A stretch of 64,000 bases of DNA from Fluviibacter sp964498255 (GTDB lineage: Bacteria; Pseudomonadota; Gammaproteobacteria; Burkholderiales; Rhodocyclaceae). The notes under the pieces were generated by a model, which was given only the letters and a program-made list of their open reading frames with translations, had not been told where the DNA came from and did no database searches. This document shows positions 17,233 to 26,630 of this stretch, piece after piece. The stretch spans positions 1-64,000 of the forward strand of contig CAZCGW010000003.1 in assembly GCA_964498255.1 (NCBI GenBank). The letters run 5' to 3'. A program made the translations under genes and the position numbers. Position 1 is the first letter of the stretch. The number at the start of each line of letters is the position of its first letter.

Positions 17233-17256
17233 GGGCGCTTCGGCGCCCTTTTTATT
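17233..17256 (+). terminator. Rho-independent terminator after yajQ
   Basis: GGGCGC and GCGCCC enclose a TTCG tetraloop and are followed by TTTTTATT. This is a textbook intrinsic terminator, and it ends only a few bases before the Nudix gene starts. Confidence 0.93.
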
Positions 17257-17259
17257 GTT

Positions 17260-17895
17260 ATGGCGATTACCACAGAGATTCTCAGAGCTGCTTTTTCCGG
17301 ATTGCCTCCTGGTAATGGCAACAGTTTGGCTGGCATTACCGAGGTCGTTGATGAGCCAGTGCCTGCAGAAATCCGGGAGCGTCTGTTAACCGGACGCCGT
17401 CAGGCAGCCGTGCTTATTCCAATCTTGCAGTCTGGCCCCGATGCACCGCTACGCCTGCTGCTGACTCAACGCACCGCCCATTTGCGAGATCATGCGGGGC
17501 AGATTAGCTTTCCGGGTGGCGGGCTTAACCCGGGAGAGCGCGCCATCGAAGGGGCTTTGCGCGAAGCACAGGAAGAGATCGGGCTGGATCCAGCCAAGGT
17601 GACTTTGTTTGGCCAGATGCCTCAGTACCATACGGGTACGGGTTTTTCGGTAACGCCGATGATCGGTTTTGTACAAGCGCCTTGCGATCTGGTGGCAGAT
17701 CCGGGGGAAGTGGCAGAAATCTTTGAAGTGCCACTGGATTTCATCCTGGATCCACGCAATATGCGTCAGGAAACACGCTATTACCGAGGGGCCTGGAGGA
17801 GCTTTCTAGCCGTGCCCTGGTCGGGTTATTACATCTGGGGTGCCACGGCGGGCATGCTGGCGCAGTTATCCCGTATTGTTCGGGCAGCCGGATAG
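17260..17895 (+). CDS. CoA pyrophosphatase-type Nudix hydrolase
   Basis: This 211-residue protein carries a complete Nudix box (GGLNPGE, seven residues, REAQEEIGL). It is preceded by the NUDT7/8-type signature LLTQRTAHLRDHAGQISFPGG that marks coenzyme A pyrophosphatases of the YeaB group. The likely reaction is cleavage of CoA or its derivatives to 4'-phosphopantetheine and 3',5'-ADP. The start at 17260 is the ATG just after the yajQ terminator; the frame extends ten codons upstream through the terminator, which is unlikely to be coding. A CobD/CbiB-family gene follows after about 110 bases. Confidence 0.9.
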   Translation: MAITTEILRAAFSGLPPGNGNSLAGITEVVDEPVPAEIRERLLTGRRQAAVLIPILQSGPDAPLRLLLTQRTAHLRDHAGQISFPGGGLNPGERAIEGALREAQEEIGLDPAKVTLFGQMPQYHTGTGFSVTPMIGFVQAPCDLVADPGEVAEIFEVPLDFILDPRNMRQETRYYRGAWRSFLAVPWSGYYIWGATAGMLAQLSRIVRAAG

Positions 17896-18007
17896 ACACA
17901 AAAGTTTGCTTAAACCCGCCTTGAATATGATATCTTGAACATAATAGTGCGATGGTCAGATCCATTGTGGTTCTGGCATCCGTACGGACTGACAGGCTTT
18001 TAGATCT

Positions 18008-18991
18008 ATGAAACTCGTTGTACTGATTCTTGCCCTCCTGATTGAACAGGTTCGCCCGTTGCCTTATGCCCGTTTCGTGGGCGCGCCGTTAACCCGAATT
18101 TCTAACTGGGTCGAGGGCGTGTTTGATTCCGGGAATCGTCAGCACGGTTTTCTGGCCTGGTTGCTCGTTGTCGGTGGCGGGGTTTTTTTGGCCACCATTC
18201 TGGATGTGCTGCTGTCGAGCATCAATGTATTGTTGGGTCTGGCATTTGGTGTCGTGGTGTTGTATCTCACGCTGGGTTTTCGCCAATTTAGTCACTCGTT
18301 TACTGCTGTTAACGAAGCGCTGCAAATGGACGATGTACCTGCAGCGCGCAAGGCTATGAAGGCTTGGAATAGCGAATGCCCTGACCAGGCCAGTTCTGAT
18401 GAGATTGCCCGTCTAGCTATTGAGACGGGTGTTCTGGCATCACATCGCCACGTGTTTGGTGTGTTGGCTTGGTTTGTCGTTTTTGGTCCGGTAGGCGCTG
18501 TTTTTTACCGTCTATCGGCGTTTCTGGCGACACACTGGAATGGTAGTGATCGCAAGGACGAAGAAGTCGTTGGTGAACATGCGGCTGAAGAGGTTCAGGT
18601 GAAACGTCGTCAATTTGGTGCGTTTGCCCGCCAGGCCTTTTCTTTGATCGATTGGCTGCCCGCCCGTATGACGGCCGTGGCATTTGCCATCGTAGGTAAT
18701 TTTGAAGATGCGCTTTACTGCTGGCGTGAACAGGCTAGTAGCTGGCGTGACCATACGGCTGGCGTGATTGTGGCCGCCGGTGCTGGCGCCCTGGGTGTTA
18801 AGCTGGGTGGCGCATTAAGCCCATCGCCAATTATTGATGATGAAATAGTTTCCGATCGCCCTGAAATCGGGGTGGGGGAAGAAGCAACGCCAGCCGCCTT
18901 GCCATCGGCAATCGGTTTGGTCTGGCGCGCTTTGATTTTGTGGGTGATACTACTCGCAGTTGTAGGGCTTGCCGCTTGGGTAGGCATTTAA
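18008..18991 (+). CDS. CobD/CbiB-family integral membrane protein
   Basis: This 327-residue membrane protein resembles CobD/CbiB (adenosylcobinamide-phosphate synthase) and AmpE. It begins MKLVVLILALLIEQVRPLP and carries DWLPARMTAVAFAIVGNFEDALYCWR near 216-241, a stretch typical of this family. Several hydrophobic helices are visible, including 45-90, 145-175 and the C-terminal 305-325. No other cobalamin biosynthesis gene is in the window, and betaproteobacteria often carry a CobD/CbiB-like gene outside any cob cluster. A cobalamin role is therefore not certain, and AmpE-like regulatory or unknown function is an alternative. Confidence 0.82.
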   Translation: MKLVVLILALLIEQVRPLPYARFVGAPLTRISNWVEGVFDSGNRQHGFLAWLLVVGGGVFLATILDVLLSSINVLLGLAFGVVVLYLTLGFRQFSHSFTAVNEALQMDDVPAARKAMKAWNSECPDQASSDEIARLAIETGVLASHRHVFGVLAWFVVFGPVGAVFYRLSAFLATHWNGSDRKDEEVVGEHAAEEVQVKRRQFGAFARQAFSLIDWLPARMTAVAFAIVGNFEDALYCWREQASSWRDHTAGVIVAAGAGALGVKLGGALSPSPIIDDEIVSDRPEIGVGEEATPAALPSAIGLVWRALILWVILLAVVGLAAWVGI

Positions 18992-19028
18992 TTCTTATAA
19001 AACCAGATATAGGTTGGGAGACAGAAAC

Positions 19029-20213
19029 ATGAGCAAAGACGTTGTTGTACTGAGTGCAGTTCGTTCCGCCATTGGCGCTTTTGGTGGTTCTCTGTCAGAT
19101 ATGGAGCCATGTGAACTGGCCGGCGCAGTGATGAAAGAAGCTGTGGGGCGTTCAGGTGTCGACCCACAAGCCATTAACTATGTAACGGTTGGCACTGTGA
19201 TGCCGACTGATTCGCGTTATGCTTATGTTTCCCGCGTAGCTTCTATCCAGGCTGGTTTGTCAATGGACTCTGTGGCCATGCAGGTAAGCCGCCTGTGTGC
19301 ATCGGGTCTGCAAGGTATTGTTACTTCAGCTCAGAACATTCTGTTGGGCGATTCTGACTATGCTATCGGCGGTGGTGTTGAGGTTATGTCGAAAGCAAGC
19401 TACATGCTGCCTGCGCTGCGTTCTGGTGCCCGTATGGGTGATACCAAGGCTATTGATAGCATGGTTGCTGTTCTGACAGATCCGTTTGGCGTTGGTCACA
19501 TGGGCGTGACGGCTGAAAATCTGGCCGCTAAGCATGGCATTACCCGTGAAGCGCAAGATGCGTTTGCGGTTGAATCGCAACGTCGTGCTGCCGCGGCCAT
19601 TGCTGCAGGCCACTTCAAATCGCAGATCATGCCAATCGTTAAGCAAACCCGTAAGGGCGAGGTGATCTTCGACACCGACGAACACGTCAAGGCTGGAACT
19701 ACCTTGGAATCGCTGGCCAAGATGAAACCAGCTTTCAAGAAAGAGGGCGGCACGGTAACCGCTGGTAATGCCTCGGGTATTAACGACGGCGCAGCATTCT
19801 TTGTGTTGGCAGATGCGGCTGTTGCTGCTAGTGCCGGTCATAAGCCTATGGCCCGTCTGGTTTCGTACGCCGTAGCGGGTGTGCCAAACCATGAAATGGG
19901 CGAAGGTCCAATTCCTGCAACCAAGCTGGCCCTCAAGAAGGCCGGTCTGTCGCTGGATCAGATGGACGTGATCGAATCGAATGAAGCCTTCGCTGCACAG
20001 GCACTATCTGTTTCGAAGGTTCTGGGTCTGGATCCTGCCAAGACCAACCCGAATGGTGGTGCCATTGCTCTGGGTCACCCAGTGGGTTGTTCGGGTGCGT
20101 TCATTGCCACTAAGGCAATCTACGAACTGCAACGTGTGGGTGGCAAGTATTGCCTGGTGACCATGTGTATCGGTGGTGGTCAGGGTATTGCCGTGATTTT
20201 CGAACGTTGCTAA
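19029..20213 (+). CDS. Acetyl-CoA C-acyltransferase (BktB-like thiolase)
   Basis: This 394-residue thiolase condenses or cleaves beta-ketoacyl-CoA. The active-site Cys is in RLCASGLQ (about 90), the catalytic His in GHPVGCSGA (about 350), and the second Cys in CIGGGQG (about 380). By eye it resembles Cupriavidus BktB more than PhaA, suggesting beta-ketothiolase activity in fatty-acid or polyhydroxyalkanoate metabolism, but no pha genes are adjacent. The start at 19029 follows GGGAG and matches the family (MSKDVVVLSAVRSAIG). It stands alone between the CobD-like gene and a strong terminator. Confidence 0.93.
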   Translation: MSKDVVVLSAVRSAIGAFGGSLSDMEPCELAGAVMKEAVGRSGVDPQAINYVTVGTVMPTDSRYAYVSRVASIQAGLSMDSVAMQVSRLCASGLQGIVTSAQNILLGDSDYAIGGGVEVMSKASYMLPALRSGARMGDTKAIDSMVAVLTDPFGVGHMGVTAENLAAKHGITREAQDAFAVESQRRAAAAIAAGHFKSQIMPIVKQTRKGEVIFDTDEHVKAGTTLESLAKMKPAFKKEGGTVTAGNASGINDGAAFFVLADAAVAASAGHKPMARLVSYAVAGVPNHEMGEGPIPATKLALKKAGLSLDQMDVIESNEAFAAQALSVSKVLGLDPAKTNPNGGAIALGHPVGCSGAFIATKAIYELQRVGGKYCLVTMCIGGGQGIAVIFERC

Positions 20214-20235
20214 TCAGTTAACGTTTGAAACAGAA

Positions 20236-20260
20236 ACCGCCCTCCGGGGCGGTTTTTTTA
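20236..20260 (+). terminator. Rho-independent terminator after thiolase gene
   Basis: ACCGCCC and GGGCGGT enclose a TCCG loop and are followed by a run of seven T. The T run touches the stop codon of the convergent rsgA gene. Confidence 0.93.
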
Positions 20261-21163
20261 TAGTCGCGATTTATTTTCAATCAGCAACTGACGTAACAGT
20301 TCCAGTCGTGTCTGGGTTGCTGTGCCCGCATCCACGGCTTGTCTGAATGCGCAATCCGGTTCGTTCAGATGACGGCAATCTCGGAACCGGCAATCACCCA
20401 GGTGTGGCCTGAACTCCGGGAAGGCCAGCAGGATCTGTTCGTCTGTCAGGTGGGATAAACCAAAGACCTGTAAACCGGGTACATCGATTACGGTCGTTTG
20501 AGGCCCTTGCTGGTAGGCCTGCACAGTCGTTGTGGTGTGGCGGCCTGTATCCAGGTAGTGGGATATTTCTCCGATTGTTGCCTTGGCATCAGGGACCAGC
20601 ACATTGATGAGTGACGATTTGCCCATACCGGATTGGCCAGTGAGTACGGTGGACTGGTCAATGATCTGTTGCTGCAGTTGCTCGATACCTTCACCGGTGA
20701 CCGTAGACGTATGAATGACCGGAATGCCAATTGCCTGGAAAGGAGCAACTAATTCCTGAGCGCGTGGCAGCAGATCACTAAGGTCTGACTTGTTCAGCAA
20801 TATCGTGAAACCGATTTCTTCGGCAGCGCAGGCTACCTGACAGCGGGAGAGCAGCTCCGGGTCAAAGGAAGGTTCGGTGGCAACCACAAACCAGACCTGA
20901 TCCACATTGGCAGCAATGGCCTTATCTTTGAATTGATCTGAGCGCCGGAATAGATTTTGTCTCGGTTCGGTTTGCTCGATCACCGCCTGTGGTTGCGTGA
21001 CATCTCCCGAGTTACCAAGGTCGGCGAGTTTAACCAGATCGTTAACGGCAACTTCATGTTTTTTGCCGCGGGCGATGCAGTGCCATAGGGAACCTGCATC
21101 ATCACGGGCAACGTAGTGCCTGCCATGGCTAGCGATAATTCGCCCTATGAAGGTTTTTCTCAT
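20258..21163 (-). CDS. rsgA: Ribosome small-subunit-dependent GTPase RsgA
   Basis: RsgA helps mature the 30S subunit and has a circularly permuted GTPase domain. In this 301-residue protein the G4 motif NKSD (about 124-127) comes before the G1 loop GQSGMGKSS (about 177-185), G2 (DTGRHTTTT) and G3 (DVPG), as expected. An N-terminal OB-like domain is present, and the C-terminal zinc finger reads CRFRDCRHLNEPDC. Its start overlaps the end of the M48 peptidase gene by four bases, implying translational coupling. Confidence 0.96.
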   Translation of the reverse strand: MRKTFIGRIIASHGRHYVARDDAGSLWHCIARGKKHEVAVNDLVKLADLGNSGDVTQPQAVIEQTEPRQNLFRRSDQFKDKAIAANVDQVWFVVATEPSFDPELLSRCQVACAAEEIGFTILLNKSDLSDLLPRAQELVAPFQAIGIPVIHTSTVTGEGIEQLQQQIIDQSTVLTGQSGMGKSSLINVLVPDAKATIGEISHYLDTGRHTTTTVQAYQQGPQTTVIDVPGLQVFGLSHLTDEQILLAFPEFRPHLGDCRFRDCRHLNEPDCAFRQAVDAGTATQTRLELLRQLLIENKSRL

Positions 21164-22419
21164 GGTTGGGCACCAGATTGTGCGTTGAGATGCGCTATGC
21201 GCAGCGTGGCTGGCGGGTGGCTGTCATGAAACAAGGAGTAAAGGGCATCCGGAGTTAGTGTTGCGGCGTTTTCACGATACATCGTGATCAATGCATTGAT
21301 GAGTTCTTTGCCGTTGCTATGTTGCGCAGCATAAGCATCTGCTTCGTATTCATGCTTGCGTGAGAGTGCATTGCTTAGTGGGGTCAAAGGTAGCAGGCAC
21401 AGCGGCATTGCCAGGCTGAATAAGGCAAGCGCTGTCGCCGGGTTGGCAACGTTGACGCCGAGCTCACTATAGAACCATGGTGCATGCAGTAGTTGAAAAA
21501 GTGTCCAGAGCAGGGCGAGCGATATCAGAGCCATCATGATGAGGCGCTTTTGCAGGTGCTTACACTGGTAGTGGCCAATTTCGTGTGCGAGCACCGCTTC
21601 TAACTGGCTCGGTGATAACTGATTGATCAAAGTATCAAAGAGCACAATGCGCCGGTTTTTACCAAAGCCTGTGAAGTAGGCATTGGCATGGGCAGAGCGC
21701 TTTGATCCATCCATAACAAAGAGGCCCGCAGCACTGAAGCCGCAGCGTCGCAGCAGCGCATCCAGTTTTTGTTTGTGTTCGCTATCCGGCATAGGGGTGA
21801 ATTTATTGAATAGCGGTGCGATAACGACAGGGTAGATAAAAAGTAGCAGGGCGTTAAAGCTCATCCAGCCAAGCCAGGCCCATAGCCAGCTCATGGGTGT
21901 TGCGAGTTCCAGCAACCAGAGGATCAGTGAAAGTAATGGCAAGGCAATAATCAGGCTGACCAATGCATTGCGTAGTAGATCCGTAATAAACAGTACTGGG
22001 GTCATGCGATTGAAACCAAAGCGTGCCTCAAGCCCAAACTGCCGGTAGATGCTGATCGGTAGGTCGATAAGGCTAGACAGCACCCCTAAACCAACCAGAA
22101 AAATCAACCCGGTTATCAGGGTTGATTGAGTACCCGCGATATCAAGAGCCATTTCATAAAGAAGATTGATACCGCCACCTAGTGTCAGTAATAGCAACCA
22201 TGCTGTATCAATGATCAGACTCCATTGAGACAGAGAGATTTTAGCGGCTGTGTAGGCAGCGGCTTTCTGGTGTGCCTCAAGGCCGATGACTTCTTTAAAG
22301 GCACTAGGCACGTCATCGCGGTAAAGCGTTACGTTGCGCGATTGACGTATATTTAACCAGAGTTTGACGAATAGATTAGCGGCAACAAGCGCAACAAAGC
22401 AGAGCGAAATATCAGACAT
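21160..22419 (-). CDS. M48-family (Ste24-type) membrane metallopeptidase
   Basis: This 419-residue integral-membrane zinc peptidase carries the HEIGH motif (in LAHEIGHYQCKH near residue 280) and a downstream Glu in SRKHEYEADAYA that completes the zinc site. Multiple helices precede the catalytic part, as in CAAX-protease/Ste24 proteins. Bacterial relatives act in membrane protein quality control, but the substrate here is unknown. It is co-oriented with rsgA (four-base overlap) and divergent from orn, an arrangement common in betaproteobacteria. Confidence 0.92.
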   Translation of the reverse strand: MSDISLCFVALVAANLFVKLWLNIRQSRNVTLYRDDVPSAFKEVIGLEAHQKAAAYTAAKISLSQWSLIIDTAWLLLLTLGGGINLLYEMALDIAGTQSTLITGLIFLVGLGVLSSLIDLPISIYRQFGLEARFGFNRMTPVLFITDLLRNALVSLIIALPLLSLILWLLELATPMSWLWAWLGWMSFNALLLFIYPVVIAPLFNKFTPMPDSEHKQKLDALLRRCGFSAAGLFVMDGSKRSAHANAYFTGFGKNRRIVLFDTLINQLSPSQLEAVLAHEIGHYQCKHLQKRLIMMALISLALLWTLFQLLHAPWFYSELGVNVANPATALALFSLAMPLCLLPLTPLSNALSRKHEYEADAYAAQHSNGKELINALITMYRENAATLTPDALYSLFHDSHPPATLRIAHLNAQSGAQP

Positions 22420-22493
22420 GGATCCGTAAGTGATGGCGAATGACTATGACACAATGTCGCATCTTAAAGCATGATGCAGAAGGGTGTGCACAT

Positions 22494-23042
22494 ATGGCAA
22501 TAGATCAGAGACGTTTGGTATGGCTGGATATGGAAATGACCGGCTTGAATCCGGATTCGGACACGATTCTGGAACTTGCGATGGTGATCACAGACGCTGA
22601 TTTGAATGTGGTCGCTGAATCGGATGCGTGGGCTGTCCGTCAGTCCGATACCGTTCTGGCGGGTATGGATGACTGGAATACTAAAACTCATGGTGCTTCG
22701 GGCCTAACAGAACGAGTCCGCACATCGCCACTGGATATGCGCGCTGTTGAGTTAGCGGCCATTCAGTTCATGCAGGCTTGGGTAGGCAAGGGGGTTAGCC
22801 CTATGTGCGGCAATTCGATTTGTCAGGATCGACGCTTTATGGCGCGTTATATGCCAGAGCTTGTGAGCTGGTTCCATTATCGTAATCTGGATGTCAGTAC
22901 ACTTAAGGAACTTTGCCGCCGCTGGCGCCCGGATTTGTCAGCGCAAGTGAATAAAACAGGCGCCCATACGGCTTTGGCTGATATTCATGAATCGATAGAA
23001 GAGCTTTGTTTTTATCGCACACACTTTATTAAGGCTGAATAG
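22494..23042 (+). CDS. orn: Oligoribonuclease
   Basis: Orn is the 3'-5' exonuclease that degrades short RNA oligomers and pGpG. The 182-residue product has the DEDDh layout: Asp and Glu in WLDMEMTGL near the start, an Asp in the QDRRFM segment, and HTALADIHESIEE near the end. The frame is open 18 codons upstream, but the ATG at 22494 matches family starts (MAIDQRRLVWLDMEMTGL). Its 3' end overlaps the convergent GT39 gene by 14 bases. Confidence 0.96.
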   Translation: MAIDQRRLVWLDMEMTGLNPDSDTILELAMVITDADLNVVAESDAWAVRQSDTVLAGMDDWNTKTHGASGLTERVRTSPLDMRAVELAAIQFMQAWVGKGVSPMCGNSICQDRRFMARYMPELVSWFHYRNLDVSTLKELCRRWRPDLSAQVNKTGAHTALADIHESIEELCFYRTHFIKAE

Positions 23043-24729
23043 GCGCCACGTCTGTTTTAACATAAAGCGTGTAGCGTTCGGCACGATTGCCGCGACGATG
23101 TCCTGTCCAGATTTTATTAGCGGATTCCCAAGATTTTGGTAGTTTAATTTCTGCTTGGCTGCCCGGAGTTTCGATGAGAAGCCAGGTGCAGGTTTTGGCA
23201 GCACTTATCGCCGAACGCGGCATGCTCCGGTTAAGGGTGTAGCTAAGGGCCGACCTTGCGTCGTCGGAGACTTTATAGGTGGCTATACAGCCCGGGCCAT
23301 CAATTTGTTTGTTGAGCTGCTCGGCTAATCGGTTAAAGCTCATGCCGTGATCCAGCCAGGGGAACCACAAGGCAACGACCAGTGCCCATATCAGGGTAAT
23401 GCCAGCAAACCAGTGTTGAATACCACGGACTGGTGAGCGAGGAATGTTGCGCATGAGTACGAACCAACCAATCGTCAGCAGAAAGGCAATTGCTGGTGGG
23501 GCAATAGTCAGCGGCGTTTTAAAACCTGGTTCTAGTCGTGTCACGGTTAGAGCCAATTGCTCCGGCCAACCGAAATGAATGGCACACCAACCCAGCCATA
23601 CAAAACCTGCTGTAATGGTAAACAGGCTAAGGGTAAAAGCATCAAGCATATTGGCCGCCCCGCGCCGCAGGTGGGTGACCGATGCTGTGGCCAGCAAAAG
23701 GATAGGTACGAGCAGAACAAGACTCTTGGATGGGCGTGCTGCGCTAAGGAAAATCTGTAGTGCAAAGGCCATTAGCAATACAGTGAGCGGCATGATCGTC
23801 TCTTGACGCCAGAAGGTGAGTCGACGGCGCCAGAGTGTCCAGGCGGCAATGGGCCATGCCGGCCAGGTGGTCCAGGCGATGAGCTTAATGAAGTTCATCG
23901 TGTGCGGCGGGACATCTGCCCAGTTGCGTAGTGCCGAAACTGGCCAGATTGCCTCCAGGAGTGCTGACGGGTCGGGGTTACCAAACGCGGCCGCATGAAT
24001 AAACCAGGAGAATCCGATCAGCAAGCCCAGCATAAGGGCAACCAGGCTGTTCAGTCTGATCTTTGGCTTGAATAGGAAGAGGCCAAGCAGCACGAAGATC
24101 AGTGGTAAAGCAATGCAGAGACCACCCGATAGCATGGTCACGCCCAAGCCCAGTGCAGCTAGCGTCGAGCCAGGCATCACGCGTTCAAAGCAGATTTTGC
24201 TGCTACCCCAGAAAAATAAGGCGTAACCCGCCATAATTGCGAGGTCTGGCTGTGTTTCGTGAGCGCTGAGCATCAGTCCTGGTGCGCTTAAGGCCAGGAA
24301 AGGCAGGATACGCGCATCTTCAGTATCAAGCGTGGCTCGGGCTGTTTGATACAGCGCGTAGATCGTTGTGATTACCCAGAACAGATTGCCGATACGTGCG
24401 GCATCAGGCAGCGTTAGAAAGAGACTGAAGGGCCAGGCGATCAGTGCGTTAACCCAGTAGTAGAGCGGTGATTGGTTCCAGGTGTCTCCCTGGAAGCTCG
24501 GAGCAAGCCAGCTACTGCCATTCAGTAGGCTGGCAATCAGGCCGAAATGTTCGGCATCATCACCGCGCCACGGGTCGCGTCCGATGAGTCCGGGTAACAA
24601 CAGTAATAGCGCGAGACAGAGAGCCACCGGCCATCCCATCAGCAATGGCTGGCGGGAATAGGTGCTCCAGCGCACAGGGGCGTCTGGTTTGGCGGACGGT
24701 GGGGTGGGTCTCAGATCAAGAATGGACAT
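23029..24729 (-). CDS. GT39-family (ArnT-like) membrane glycosyltransferase
   Basis: This 566-residue protein has about a dozen predicted membrane helices and the N-terminal signature LPGLIGRDPWRGDDAEHFG, matching the acidic catalytic motif of the GT39/ArnT-PMT family. These enzymes move a sugar from an undecaprenyl carrier to lipid A or protein in the periplasm. The central HETQPDLAIMAGYALFFWG is also family-like. No arn genes for aminoarabinose synthesis are adjacent, so neither donor sugar nor acceptor can be named. It is the only such gene between orn and rpmE and has no obvious partner. Confidence 0.85.
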   Translation of the reverse strand: MSILDLRPTPPSAKPDAPVRWSTYSRQPLLMGWPVALCLALLLLLPGLIGRDPWRGDDAEHFGLIASLLNGSSWLAPSFQGDTWNQSPLYYWVNALIAWPFSLFLTLPDAARIGNLFWVITTIYALYQTARATLDTEDARILPFLALSAPGLMLSAHETQPDLAIMAGYALFFWGSSKICFERVMPGSTLAALGLGVTMLSGGLCIALPLIFVLLGLFLFKPKIRLNSLVALMLGLLIGFSWFIHAAAFGNPDPSALLEAIWPVSALRNWADVPPHTMNFIKLIAWTTWPAWPIAAWTLWRRRLTFWRQETIMPLTVLLMAFALQIFLSAARPSKSLVLLVPILLLATASVTHLRRGAANMLDAFTLSLFTITAGFVWLGWCAIHFGWPEQLALTVTRLEPGFKTPLTIAPPAIAFLLTIGWFVLMRNIPRSPVRGIQHWFAGITLIWALVVALWFPWLDHGMSFNRLAEQLNKQIDGPGCIATYKVSDDARSALSYTLNRSMPRSAISAAKTCTWLLIETPGSQAEIKLPKSWESANKIWTGHRRGNRAERYTLYVKTDVAPIQP

Positions 24730-24757
24730 AATGTGCCGATTGTATGGCTAATAATGC

Positions 24758-24782
24758 AAAAGGGCAGCCTAAGCTGCCCTTT
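24758..24782 (-). terminator. Rho-independent terminator after rpmE
   Basis: AAAGGGCAGC and GCTGCCCTTT enclose a four-base loop, followed on the minus strand by TTTTGC. It ends rpmE transcription just before the GT39 gene. Confidence 0.85.
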
Positions 24783-24805
24783 GATCGTTCGATTGTGCGG
24801 AAATC

Positions 24806-25021
24806 TTAGGCAGATTTGCGCAGGCCGCCAAATTTCTGACGGAACTTCTCAACGCGACCGGCTGTATCCACGATCTTCTGCTTGCCGGTGTAGAACGGGT
24901 GGCAGTTGGAGCAAACTTCAACGTGCAGCGCCTTGTTCATAGTCGACTTGGTGATGAACTTTTCACCGCAGGAGCAGGTGACTTCGATTTCGTTGTATTC
25001 GGGATGGATGCCAGACTTCAT
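24806..25021 (-). CDS. rpmE: 50S ribosomal protein L31 (zinc-binding form)
   Basis: L31 sits at the intersubunit bridge and central protuberance. The 71-residue product has the zinc-ligand Cys pairs CSC near 16-18 and CSNC near 37-40, so it is the C+ paralogue rather than the zinc-free form. It has its own promoter in the rho-rpmE gap and its own terminator. Confidence 0.97.
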   Translation of the reverse strand: MKSGIHPEYNEIEVTCSCGEKFITKSTMNKALHVEVCSNCHPFYTGKQKIVDTAGRVEKFRQKFGGLRKSA

Positions 25022-25085
25022 TTGAAAAAATCCTAGTTTTAGTTACACCGATCCGGCGATTGTGGCGGGATCACTTAAGCGTTTA

Positions 25086-25114
25086 ATTATCGCTGAATTT
25101 TCAAGCAATTGCAA
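25086..25114 (-). promoter_or_regulatory. Sigma-70-type promoter of rpmE
   Basis: On the minus strand TTGCAA (25114-25109) and GATAAT (25091-25086) are separated by 17 bases. The predicted leader of about 55 bases before rpmE could carry L31 autoregulation, but I see no recognisable structure in it. Confidence 0.7.
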
Positions 25115-25134
25115 CGGCTTCGAAGAACAACGCA

Positions 25135-26394
25135 TTAACCCCGACGCATGGCGTCGAAGAATTCGGCATTGTTCTTGGTTGAGCGGACCTTGTCGAGCAG
25201 GAATTCCATGGCTTCCAGGTCGTCCATCGGGTAGAGGAGTTTGCGTAGAACCCAGATCTTCTGCAGGATTTCCTGTGGAATGAGCAGTTCTTCGCGACGG
25301 GTACCCGAACGATTGACGTTGATCGATGGATACAGACGTTTTTCCGACATCTTGCGATCCAGATGGATCTCCATGTTGCCGGTACCCTTGAATTCTTCGT
25401 AGATCACGTCATCCATACGGCTTCCGGTATCGATCAGCGCCGTCGCAATAATCGTTAGCGAGCCGCCTTCTTCGATGTTGCGCGCAGCACCGAAGAAGCG
25501 CTTCGGCTTTTGCAGGGCATTGGCGTCGACACCGCCCGACAGTACCTTGCCGGAGGCGGGCTGTACGGTGTTATAGGCGCGGGCGAGGCGGGTAATCGAA
25601 TCGAGCAGGATGACCACGTCCTTCTTGTGTTCAACCAGACGCTTGGCCTTTTCGATGACCATTTCAGCCACTTGAACGTGACGAACCGGTGGTTCATCAA
25701 AGGTTGAGGCAATGACTTCACCTCGAACCGAACGCTGCATTTCGGTTACTTCTTCCGGGCGTTCGTCGATCAGCAGTACGATCAGTACGACATCCGGGTG
25801 GCTTGCCGTAATTGCATGTGCGATGTTCTGCAGCATGACGGTTTTACCCGATTTAGGCGAGGCAACCAGGAGGCCGCGCTGACCTTTGCCAATCGGCGCC
25901 ACCATGTCGATGATGCGCGACGTGAGGTTTTCTTCGGTTTTACTGTCACGTTCCAGACGCAGCGGCTCATTCGGGTGCAGTGGCGTCAGGTTTTCAAACA
26001 GAATCTTATTCTTGCAGGCATCTGGCGCTTCGCCATTGATGCGGTCTACTTTTGTCAGTGCGAAATAACGTTCGCCTTCGCGCGGCATACGGATTTCGCC
26101 GTCAATCGTGTCGCCATTGCGCAGGTTGTAGCGACGCATCTGGGAAGGGGAGACGTAAATGTCGTCCGAGCTGGCCAAATAGGAGGATTCTGCAGCACGC
26201 AGAAAGCCGTAGCCTTCTTGCATGACTTCAAGACAGCCGTCGCCGTAAATGGTTTCGCCTGTTTTAGCATGCTCTTTGAGCAGGGCAAAAATCAGCTCCT
26301 GTTTACGCAGGCGATTGGCGTGTTCGATACCGGCAGTTGTGGCCATCTCGATAAGTTGGCTAACGTGCTTAGACTTAAGTTCGGAAAGATGCAT
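25135..26394 (-). CDS. rho: Transcription termination factor Rho
   Basis: Rho is the hexameric RNA-dependent ATPase that ends transcription. The 419-residue product begins MHLSELKSKHVSQL and contains the cold-shock-like RNA-binding domain (EGYGFLR near 62-68), the P-loop ASPKSGKT, and the Q- and R-loop regions of the family. The Met at 26394 matches the usual Rho start; the frame is open 17 codons further. A 243-base gap separates it from trxA and is likely to contain the rho promoter and a long leader, since rho is commonly autoregulated by attenuation. Confidence 0.97.
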   Translation of the reverse strand: MHLSELKSKHVSQLIEMATTAGIEHANRLRKQELIFALLKEHAKTGETIYGDGCLEVMQEGYGFLRAAESSYLASSDDIYVSPSQMRRYNLRNGDTIDGEIRMPREGERYFALTKVDRINGEAPDACKNKILFENLTPLHPNEPLRLERDSKTEENLTSRIIDMVAPIGKGQRGLLVASPKSGKTVMLQNIAHAITASHPDVVLIVLLIDERPEEVTEMQRSVRGEVIASTFDEPPVRHVQVAEMVIEKAKRLVEHKKDVVILLDSITRLARAYNTVQPASGKVLSGGVDANALQKPKRFFGAARNIEEGGSLTIIATALIDTGSRMDDVIYEEFKGTGNMEIHLDRKMSEKRLYPSINVNRSGTRREELLIPQEILQKIWVLRKLLYPMDDLEAMEFLLDKVRSTKNNAEFFDAMRRG

Positions 26395-26608
26395 ATGTGG
26401 GGCGCGAAAAAGCGGGGTAGGTATTGCCTGTGCGCAAAGGTACACGCTGGGTGCACTTCAGATGATTGCGCTAGGACTAGGAGCTTGTGATCAAGCGGCT
26501 TGCAAAGATTTTTCGGAGAGCAGTTACAACAGTTCAACCGAGTCTTGTGCTGATTTGAACAGAATTGCTCTGCTCAAGGATATTACCTGTATTGCTAGGG
26601 TAAAACAC

Positions 26609-26630
26609 GGGGTGGAACGCATTCCACCCC
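26609..26630 (-). terminator. Hairpin terminator after trxA
   Basis: A perfect nine-base stem (GGGGTGGAA / TTCCACCCC) with a CGCA/TGCG loop lies directly behind the trxA stop codon. The minus-strand tail GTGTTTTACC is only moderately U-rich, so some read-through into rho is possible. Confidence 0.7.
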
